11,855 nt of DNA, taken from contig JACRMD010000269.1 of NCBI GenBank assembly GCA_016215085.1, positions 1-11,855 on the forward strand. The letters are read 5' to 3'. The translations under genes were made by a program, and so were the position numbers. This DNA is from Solirubrobacterales bacterium (GTDB lineage: Bacteria > Actinomycetota > Thermoleophilia > Solirubrobacterales > Solirubrobacteraceae). The notes under the pieces are model-generated. The model searched no databases and was not told the origin of the DNA. It worked only from the letters and a program-made list of their open reading frames with translations. Below, one piece after another: positions 6,954 to 11,855 of the stretch (position 1 is the stretch's first letter; each line of letters starts with the position of its first letter).

Positions 6954-7390
6954 AAGGGGCCGGGCCCGAGGATCTCGACCCCCGCCGCCTCGGCGGCGCG
7001 GGTGAAGCGCTCGAGGTCGAGGGCGGGCGGCTCGTCGTGCTCGTCGACCGGGTGGCCGCCGAGCGCCACGAGGCGCTCGTGGCCGCCGGGCGTGCTGACC
7101 GTGATCAGCCGCGCGGGCTCGCCGCCGGCGACGCGGAGCGCGTGCTGCGTCCCGCGCGGCACGAGCGTCGCCTCGCCGGCGCCCAGCGCCCGCCGCTCCC
7201 CGTCGAGCCACAGCTCGACCTCGCCCTCGAGCACCACGACCGCCTCGTCGTCGCCCGGCTGCACGTGCGCCGGGCTCTCGGTGCCCGCCGGCAGCTCGTG
7301 GTGCAGCACCGCGCACCGGCCCTCGGTGTCCTCGGCCCCGAGCAGGACGGTCGAGCGCCCGCCCAGGAACCAGTAGCTGCGATCCGTCAT
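6950..7390 (-). CDS. Small single-domain cupin protein
   Basis: ATG 7390 gives 146 residues beginning MTDRSYWFLGGRS. Upstream in-frame starts would run into the divergent control region and add a low-complexity Gly/Pro/Ser segment, so they are rejected. Cupin motif 1 is at residues 42-60 (H42, Q44, E49, G56: HVQPGDDEAVVVLEGEVEL) and motif 2 is at 78-83 (PRGTQH, H83), within a beta-barrel of about 25-105. The second His of the usual HxH pair is Gln, so the metal set would be H42, E49, H83 and possibly Q44. The His-rich end (GGHERLVALGGHPVDEHDE, 102-120) is outside the barrel. Cupins of this size may be enzymes or sensors of small ligands; no substrate can be assigned. It is divergent from the LuxR regulator and convergent with the methyltransferase, sharing CTAG. 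Confidence 0.82.
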   Translation of the reverse strand: MTDRSYWFLGGRSTVLLGAEDTEGRCAVLHHELPAGTESPAHVQPGDDEAVVVLEGEVELWLDGERRALGAGEATLVPRGTQHALRVAGGEPARLITVSTPGGHERLVALGGHPVDEHDEPPALDLERFTRAAEAAGVEILGPGPF

Positions 7391-7400
7391 CGCCGTCCAT

Positions 7401-7457
7401 GGTGCGGTCGCCGGACCTTTTCCACCACCCCACCGAGATGGGGGGGTTGACCGCACC
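7401..7457. promoter_or_regulatory. Inverted repeat in the cupin/luxR divergent region, candidate operator
   Basis: The arms GGTGCGGTC (7401-7409) and GACCGCACC (7449-7457) are perfect 9-bp reverse complements, 39 nt apart. Between them lies a second small inverted repeat, CCCCA (7428-7432) and TGGGG (7439-7443) with a 6-nt loop. The right outer arm overlaps a -35-like TTGACC (7447-7452) pointing towards the LuxR gene, though no good -10 follows at 16-18 nt. The left arm lies 11 nt before the cupin start. This placement suits a site controlling both genes, or a folded leader; which of these holds is not visible. Confidence 0.4.
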
Positions 7458-7515
7458 TCACGGGTGGCGTCATCACCATGGGACGGCCGGTGCGCGCGGA
7501 CGAGGATCCGGTGCC

Positions 7516-8565
7516 ATGACGACGCAGCAGCACCGTCGCGTCGAGCGGGACATCGCCTGGGTCGCCGGACGCGGCCTCGGCGCCCACGAGCTTCGCACGG
7601 AGGTCCTGGAGCGGCTGCGCCGCGCCGTGCCGTTCGACGCCATGTGCGCGTCGACGGCGGACCCCGACTCGCTGTGCATGACCTCCACGGTCACCGACAG
7701 CGTCGACCGCACGCTGTCGCCCGCGTTCTACCGCGCCGAGTACGGCACGCCGGACGCGACCAAGCACGTCCAGCTCGCCCACGCCCGCAGCCCGGTGGGC
7801 CTGCTCTCCCAGGCGACCGGCGGCGACCTCGCGCGCTCCGCGCGCTACCGCGCCGTCATGGCGCCGATGGGCGTGCAGCACGAGCTGCGCGCCGCCGCGC
7901 GCGTCAACGGCACCACGTGGGGGTTCGTCCACCTCTTCCGCGGCGTCGACCGCCGCGACTTCGACGCCGACGAGGTCGACCTCGTGGCGAAGGCGTCGTG
8001 CCACCTGGCGCGCGGCCTGCGTGCCGCCGCCGTCCGCCCGGCGCTGGAGGCCGTGCCGCACGGCGACGTGCCGGCGCTGGTCGTCTTCGACCGCGACGGC
8101 CGCATCCTCGAGACGACGCCGGGCGCCGAGGCCCGCCTGGCCGCGCTCGACGACGACCAGGAGGGCCGCCACGTGCCCGAGGCGCTGCTGAGCGTCGCGA
8201 TGTGGGCCCTCGTCATGGAGGACGGCGGCGTGCGGCAGGCCGCGCGCTCGCGCGCCGTGGGCCGCGACGGCCGCTGGCACGTGCTCGACGCGTCGGTCAC
8301 CGACCGCGGGCGCATCGCCGTCGTCGTGCAGGACGCGACGCCGCGCGAGCTGCTGCCGCTGGTGCTCGCCTCCTACGGGCTCTCGCCGGGCGAGCGCGAG
8401 GTCGTGGACCTGGCGCTCGACGGCTGCTCGACCAAGGCGATGGCCGCCGAGCTCCACATCTCCCCGCACACCGTGCAGGACCGCCTGAAGGGCGTCTTCG
8501 ACAAGGTCGGCGTGCGCTCGCGCCGCGACCTGGTGGCGAAGCTGACGGGTGGCGCCCCCGCGTAG
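7516..8565 (+). CDS. LuxR-family transcriptional regulator with N-terminal sensor-like region
   Basis: ATG 7516 is chosen because GAGGA lies at 7502-7506, 9 nt upstream; it gives 349 residues. The C-terminal LuxR/GerE helix-turn-helix is clear at about 283-345: LSPGEREVVDLALDGCSTKAMA, then the recognition helix in ISPHTVQDRLKGVFDKVGV. Residues about 10-165 look like a GAF-type sensor domain (opening helix, then CASTADPDSLCMTSTVT and a late WGFVHLFRG strand). Residues 185-275 (VPALVVFDRDGRILETTPGAE...) resemble a PAS-like fold. There is no receiver domain or Walker ATPase, so it is neither a classical response regulator nor a LAL protein. The ligand is unknown. It lies divergent from the cupin gene, and a dyad in the shared gap makes control of the cupin and itself plausible. 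The Cys residues at 44 and 54 could sense redox state, but this is untested. Confidence 0.9.
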   Translation: MTTQQHRRVERDIAWVAGRGLGAHELRTEVLERLRRAVPFDAMCASTADPDSLCMTSTVTDSVDRTLSPAFYRAEYGTPDATKHVQLAHARSPVGLLSQATGGDLARSARYRAVMAPMGVQHELRAAARVNGTTWGFVHLFRGVDRRDFDADEVDLVAKASCHLARGLRAAAVRPALEAVPHGDVPALVVFDRDGRILETTPGAEARLAALDDDQEGRHVPEALLSVAMWALVMEDGGVRQAARSRAVGRDGRWHVLDASVTDRGRIAVVVQDATPRELLPLVLASYGLSPGEREVVDLALDGCSTKAMAAELHISPHTVQDRLKGVFDKVGVRSRRDLVAKLTGGAPA

Positions 8566-8578
8566 GGGAGCGCCTCCC
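8566..8578. terminator. Small hairpin between convergent luxR and mutase genes, possible terminator
   Basis: GGGAG (8566-8570) and CTCCC (8574-8578) form a 5-bp stem with a CGC loop in the 20-bp gap between the two convergent stops. There is no T tract on either side, so this is at best a weak intrinsic terminator; it could act in both directions. Confidence 0.25.
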
Positions 8579-8585
8579 GCGCGGC

Positions 8586-10211
8586 CTAGAAGGTCGGGGC
8601 GTACTTCCCGAAGACGTCCTGCATCGCGCCGCAGACCTCGCCCATCGAGCAGCGGTCGCGCAGCGCGTCCTTGATGTAGGGCAGCAGGTTGTCGGTGCCG
8701 CGGGCGGCGCCGCGCAGCTCCTCCAGCCGCCGCTCCACGAGCGCCTGGTCGCGGTCGGCCTTGAACGCCTTCAGGCGCTCGACCTGCTGCTTCTCGGACT
8801 CGGGGTCGACGCGCAGCAGGTCGGGCACCTCCGGCTCGTCCTCGACGAACCGGTTGACGCCGACCACGACGTCCTGCTCGATCCGGTAGCGCTCCTGGTA
8901 GCCCCAGGCGCTCTCGTCGATCTCGTTGGTGATGAACTCGATCGCGTGCGTCGAGCCGCCGAGCTCGTCGACCTTGGCGATCAGCTCGCTGGCCCGCGAC
9001 TCGATCTCCTCGGTCAGCGCCTCGACGAAGTACGAGCCGGCGAAGGGGTCGACGGTGTCCGCCGCGCCCGACTCGTAGCCGATGATCTGCTGGGTGCGCA
9101 CGGCGATCTTCGCCGCCTTCTCGGTCGGCAGCGCCAGCGCCTCGTCGAAGCCGTTGGTGTGCAGCGACTGCGTGCCGCCGCACACCGCGGCGAAGCCCTG
9201 CAGCGCCACGCGCGAGATGTTGTTCTCCGGCTGCTGGGCGGTGAGCGTCACGCCGCCGGTCTGCGTGTGGAAGCGCAGCATCATCGACTTGGGGTTCTTG
9301 GCCCCGAAGCGGTCGCGCATGATGTGGGCCCACATCCGCCGGGCGGCGCGGAACTTCGCGACCTCCTGGAAGACGTTGTTGTGGCCGTTGAAGAAGAAGG
9401 CCAGGCGCGGGGCGAACGCGTCGACGTCCATGCCGCGGTCGATCGCGGCCTGCACGTAGGCGATGCCCGAGCAGAGGGTGAAGGCCACCTCCTGGACGGC
9501 CGAGCAGCCCTTCTCGCGGAAGTGGTAGCCCGAGATGGAGACCGTGTTCCACTTCGGGATGTTCTGCGCGCAGTACTCGAAGATGTCGGTCGTCAGCCGC
9601 ATCGTCGGCTCGGGCGGGTAGATGTAGTTCCCGCGCGCGATGTACTCCTTGAGCACGTCGTTCTGGGTCGTGCCGCGCAGCTGGTCGCTGGGGACGCCCT
9701 GCTCCTCGCCGACGAGCTCGTAGAGGAGCATCAGGACGGCGGCCGGGGCGTTGATGGTCATCGACGTGGAGACCTGGTCCAGCGGGATCTGGTCGAACGC
9801 CGTGCGCATGTCGTCGATCGTGTCGATCGCGACGCCGGTGCGGCCGACCTCGCCCAGGCAGCGCGGGTTGTCGGAGTCCAGGCCCAGCTGCGTCGGCAGG
9901 TCGAAGGCCATCGACAGGCCGGTGCCGCCCTTGGAGAGCAGGTAGCGGTAGCGCTCGTTGGACTCCTTCGCGCTCGCGTAGCCCGCGTACTGGCGCATCG
10001 TCCACAGCTGCTTGCGGTACATCTCGCGGTGGACGCCGCGGATGTACGGGAAGTCGCCGGGCTGCCCGAGCTCGAGGTCCGCCGGGACGTCGTCCGCCGT
10101 GTACAGCGGCTTGATCTCGATGCCAGAGTCGGTGAACCGCCGCGGGTCGTCCGGACCCACGATGGGCGCGACGGTCAGGCGCTCCTGGTCCTGCTCAGGG
10201 GTCGTGGCCAT
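8586..10211 (-). CDS. Methylmalonyl-CoA mutase-family large subunit lacking the cobalamin-binding domain
   Basis: The 541-residue protein starts at ATG 10211 and covers the substrate-binding TIM-barrel half of B12-dependent acyl-CoA mutases, which interconvert methylmalonyl-CoA and succinyl-CoA or related branched acyl-CoAs. Landmarks are LWTMRQYAGYASAKESN (69-85), GLSMAFDLPTQLGLDSDNPR (98-117), GVAIDTIDDM, TTQNDVLKEYIARGNYIYPP, SISGYHFREKG (225-235) with the conserved catalytic-region His230, and GGTQSLHTNGFDEALALPTE. Arg193 in EYIAR-NYIYPPEP occupies the place of the Arg that binds the substrate carboxylate in true mutases; isobutyryl-CoA mutase has Gln there. The classical Tyr after 'RGP' is His61 here (IRGVHREMY). 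The chain stops at about 540 residues, so the B12 domain must come from a separate small subunit, as in the archaeal and IcmA/IcmB arrangements. No such subunit is in the window. It follows the propeller gene by 16 nt and is convergent with luxR. Confidence 0.93.
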   Translation of the reverse strand: MATTPEQDQERLTVAPIVGPDDPRRFTDSGIEIKPLYTADDVPADLELGQPGDFPYIRGVHREMYRKQLWTMRQYAGYASAKESNERYRYLLSKGGTGLSMAFDLPTQLGLDSDNPRCLGEVGRTGVAIDTIDDMRTAFDQIPLDQVSTSMTINAPAAVLMLLYELVGEEQGVPSDQLRGTTQNDVLKEYIARGNYIYPPEPTMRLTTDIFEYCAQNIPKWNTVSISGYHFREKGCSAVQEVAFTLCSGIAYVQAAIDRGMDVDAFAPRLAFFFNGHNNVFQEVAKFRAARRMWAHIMRDRFGAKNPKSMMLRFHTQTGGVTLTAQQPENNISRVALQGFAAVCGGTQSLHTNGFDEALALPTEKAAKIAVRTQQIIGYESGAADTVDPFAGSYFVEALTEEIESRASELIAKVDELGGSTHAIEFITNEIDESAWGYQERYRIEQDVVVGVNRFVEDEPEVPDLLRVDPESEKQQVERLKAFKADRDQALVERRLEELRGAARGTDNLLPYIKDALRDRCSMGEVCGAMQDVFGKYAPTF

Positions 10212-10233
10212 GCCTGAAGCGTACGGCTCAGGC
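10212..10233 (-). promoter_or_regulatory. Hairpin abutting the mutase start codon
   Basis: GCCTGA (10212-10217) and TCAGGC (10228-10233) are perfect 6-bp complements with a 10-nt spacer that contains the palindrome CGTACG (10220-10225). On the minus strand the first arm contains the TGA stop of the propeller gene, and the second arm ends directly at the mutase ATG. No good Shine-Dalgarno sequence is seen apart from the arm itself. In a readthrough mRNA this stem could limit initiation until ribosomes finish the upstream gene. This is inference from position only. Confidence 0.35.
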
Positions 10234-11832
10234 GCAGACCTTGACCTTCGCGCGGATGGACTTCTTCGGAGCCTTGCCCCGCCTGACCTTGATGAACGCG
10301 CGGGCCCGGACGGTGACCTCGCTCCCCGGCCGGCTGGAGGCCAGCACGGTCAGGGTCTGCACGAAGGGCGCCTTGCGGTCGACCTTGACCCGCTTGGACC
10401 CGACGTAGAAGTCCGCCCGGGTGACCTTGACGAACTTGCTGCCCTTGCGCTTCTTGCGCTTCCACTTGAGGGTCACGCGGAACGTCTGGCCCGGGGCGAC
10501 GCAGTCGCGCGGCACGCCGAAGGTGATCGAGGCGCCGGGGACCGTCGTGGTCTTCGTGGCCTGCGCGGCGCCGGCGGCCGAGCCCGGGGAGGCCGGGCCC
10601 GCGGGCGTCGCCGGCGTGATGGGGGTGGCCGGGGACGTGGGCGTGGCCGTGCCGCCGCCCGGCGTGGTCGTGCTCGAGGCCGACTCGGGCTGCGGGTCGA
10701 GCGCCACGACGCGGATCGGCGAGGCGCCGACGCCGCGCCAGGAGGCGAAGCCGGTGCCGTCGGGCGCCGCCGCCACGCGCGGGTCGATCACCGACTCGCC
10801 CTTGGCGAGGGTCATCGCCGGGCCGAAGGTCGCGCCGGTCGTGTCCGAGACGCGGTAGCGCAGCCGGCCGCCGTCGTAGAGCGTGCGCCAGACCGCGTGG
10901 ATGCGGCCCGACTCGTCCTGGAAGGTGTCGGGGTAGTCCAGCGAGCTGTTGTCGATGGCGTCGTCGCCCTCGATGTAGGTGGGCGCGCCGAACGTCTTCG
11001 TGGCCGGGTCGAACCTCCGCAGGCCGATGCGGCTGTCGTTGGCGACGAACCACTTGTAGTGCAGGAAGACGCCGCTGGGGCCCGCGTTCAGGCCCGAGGC
11101 GTCGTCGTCGCCCTCGGGCCCGCTGAGGGCCTGCGGCGAGGACCAGTTCCCCTGGGTGTTGATGGCGTTGGCGGTCAGGGCGCCGCCGAAGACCGAGTAG
11201 GAGACGGCGTTGAGGTCGTCGACGGCCTGGACGAGCAGGTTCTGCCCGGGGACGCGGACCACCTCGGGGCCGTAGTTGGTGCCGAAGCTGGAGACCTCCG
11301 GGGTGAGGTCCATGGCGGGCGCCATCGCGCGGACCTTGCGCCCGCCGGCGCCGACGAACAGGCCCTCGGCGTCCAGCCACGCGCCGTTGCCGTCGGACAG
11401 GTCGAAGCCCGAGGGGCCGGTGATCTCGGTGCCCGTGTCGAACGAGTCGCCGCCGTCGACCGAGGTCCAGCGGATCACCCGGTCCTTCGTCCCGCCGCCG
11501 TTGCACTGCCAGCAGCCGCCGATGATCACGACCTTCGCGGCCGTGGGCGCGTAGACGAGCGCGGCGCGCTCGTTGGCCGCGGCGCCACCCGGGAAGCTCA
11601 GCAGCACGCTCCGATCGCACGCGCCCGCGCCGCGCGGGACGCGGCAGTAGCCGACGCGGTCGCCGGCCTCGTCGGGCGTCCACACGACGTGGCCGACGCC
11701 GGTGGGGCCGACGGCGACGTCGGGGTCGCCGCCCGTGCCGGGGCTGAACGGCGTCGCCGCGGAGGCCGGCGCCGACGCGACGAGCCCGGCCCCGACGACG
11801 GCGAGCAGGGCGGAGCGGCGGAGGAGGTGCAT
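10228..11832 (-). CDS. Exported Asp-box/propeller-like protein with Pro/Thr linker and basic Ig-like tail
   Basis: ATG 11832 gives 534 residues with a signal peptide (MHLLRRSALLAVVGAGLVASAPASA, cleavage near 25). No other in-frame start is present upstream within the window, and a purine-rich GGGAG sits only 1 nt before the ATG, so the RBS is unclear. Residues about 30-380 carry repeated strands such as GVGHVVWTPDEAGDRVGYC, VIRWTSVDGGDSFDTGTEI and GRIHAVWRTLYDGGRLRYRV. SVDGGDSF (124-131) fits the Asp-box of BNR/sialidase-like propellers, though the other blades are less clear and catalytic sialidase residues are not recognised. A Cys pair CWQC is at 107-110. Residues about 384-432 form a Thr/Pro/Ala/Gly linker, followed by a Lys/Arg-rich Ig-like domain (440-534) bounded by C444 and C533, which probably form a disulfide. 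It is likely a surface or secreted binding protein of unknown ligand. The mutase gene follows 16 nt downstream. Confidence 0.85.
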   Translation of the reverse strand: MHLLRRSALLAVVGAGLVASAPASAATPFSPGTGGDPDVAVGPTGVGHVVWTPDEAGDRVGYCRVPRGAGACDRSVLLSFPGGAAANERAALVYAPTAAKVVIIGGCWQCNGGGTKDRVIRWTSVDGGDSFDTGTEITGPSGFDLSDGNGAWLDAEGLFVGAGGRKVRAMAPAMDLTPEVSSFGTNYGPEVVRVPGQNLLVQAVDDLNAVSYSVFGGALTANAINTQGNWSSPQALSGPEGDDDASGLNAGPSGVFLHYKWFVANDSRIGLRRFDPATKTFGAPTYIEGDDAIDNSSLDYPDTFQDESGRIHAVWRTLYDGGRLRYRVSDTTGATFGPAMTLAKGESVIDPRVAAAPDGTGFASWRGVGASPIRVVALDPQPESASSTTTPGGGTATPTSPATPITPATPAGPASPGSAAGAAQATKTTTVPGASITFGVPRDCVAPGQTFRVTLKWKRKKRKGSKFVKVTRADFYVGSKRVKVDRKAPFVQTLTVLASSRPGSEVTVRARAFIKVRRGKAPKKSIRAKVKVCA

Positions 11833-11855
11833 GCTCCCGCAACCGCACGCTCGCC

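Noticed and set aside
7391..7456. Longer N-terminus for the cupin protein starting near 7456
   Set aside because: The extension is Gly/Pro/Ser-rich, lies in the dyad-bearing control region, and the MTDRSYW start gives a normal small cupin.
7387..10217. Long open frames (about 870-920 codons) antisense or out of phase with luxR and the mutase
   Set aside because: The LuxR helix-turn-helix and the mutase landmarks fix the true frames; the alternatives show no motifs and only biased composition.
10570..10680. Repetitive GC-rich stretch that looked like a DNA repeat
   Set aside because: It codes for the Thr/Pro/Ala/Gly linker of the propeller-like protein; no exact DNA unit repeats.
1..11855. 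Defence system, prophage, transposon, CRISPR array or biosynthetic gene cluster
   Set aside because: No transposase, integrase, nuclease, Cas, polyketide or peptide synthetase motif is seen, and no regular direct repeats with spacers occur; the genes look like ordinary chromosome.

Overview
The window is very GC-rich chromosomal DNA with strong G/C third-position bias, GTG/TTG as well as ATG starts, and short intergenic gaps. The protein set is a multi-module Cys-containing secreted protein, paired plastocyanin-like domains, secreted enzymes with basic Ig-like tails, a stand-alone methylmalonyl-CoA mutase large subunit and an orphan LuxR regulator. This fits an actinobacterium of class Thermoleophilia (Solirubrobacterales-like). 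The lineage is inferred from family resemblance, not from a marker gene.

Layout. (1) 1-2545, minus: a large secreted repeat protein that runs off the left edge, with a recognisable sigma-70 type promoter (TTGACA, 18 nt, TACTGT) in a 161-bp divergent gap. (2) 2707-4143, plus: two exported cupredoxins 3 nt apart, the first with two blue-copper-fold domains and the second small and single-domain. (3) 4140-4628, minus: a DUF2269-type four-helix membrane protein whose stop shares a CTAG with the end of the cupredoxin pair. (4) 4669-6953, plus: a secreted serine hydrolase of the class C beta-lactamase/esterase fold with an extra C-terminal domain, joined by an ATGA overlap to a SAM-dependent methyltransferase. 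(5) 6950-7390, minus: a small cupin, again ending in a shared CTAG. (6) 7516-8565, plus: a LuxR-type regulator, divergent from the cupin; the gap between them holds a 9-bp inverted repeat. (7) 8586-11832, minus: an exported Asp-box propeller-like protein followed 16 nt later by a methylmalonyl-CoA mutase large subunit without its cobalamin domain.

How the genes work together. The two cupredoxins probably form one unit for extracytoplasmic copper or electron handling, and the hydrolase and methyltransferase are translationally coupled. The cupin and LuxR gene share a control region. The mutase belongs to propionate or branched-chain acyl-CoA metabolism and needs a B12-binding partner that is not here. 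I see no tRNA, rRNA, CRISPR array, insertion sequence, phage gene or clear defence system, and no gene-free stretch over 300 bases. The most unusual points are a cupredoxin domain that has lost both histidine ligands, an unusually short copper-ligand loop in its neighbour, the dyad in the cupin/luxR gap, a hairpin touching the mutase start codon, and the fact that all three CTAG sites in the window are stop codons.
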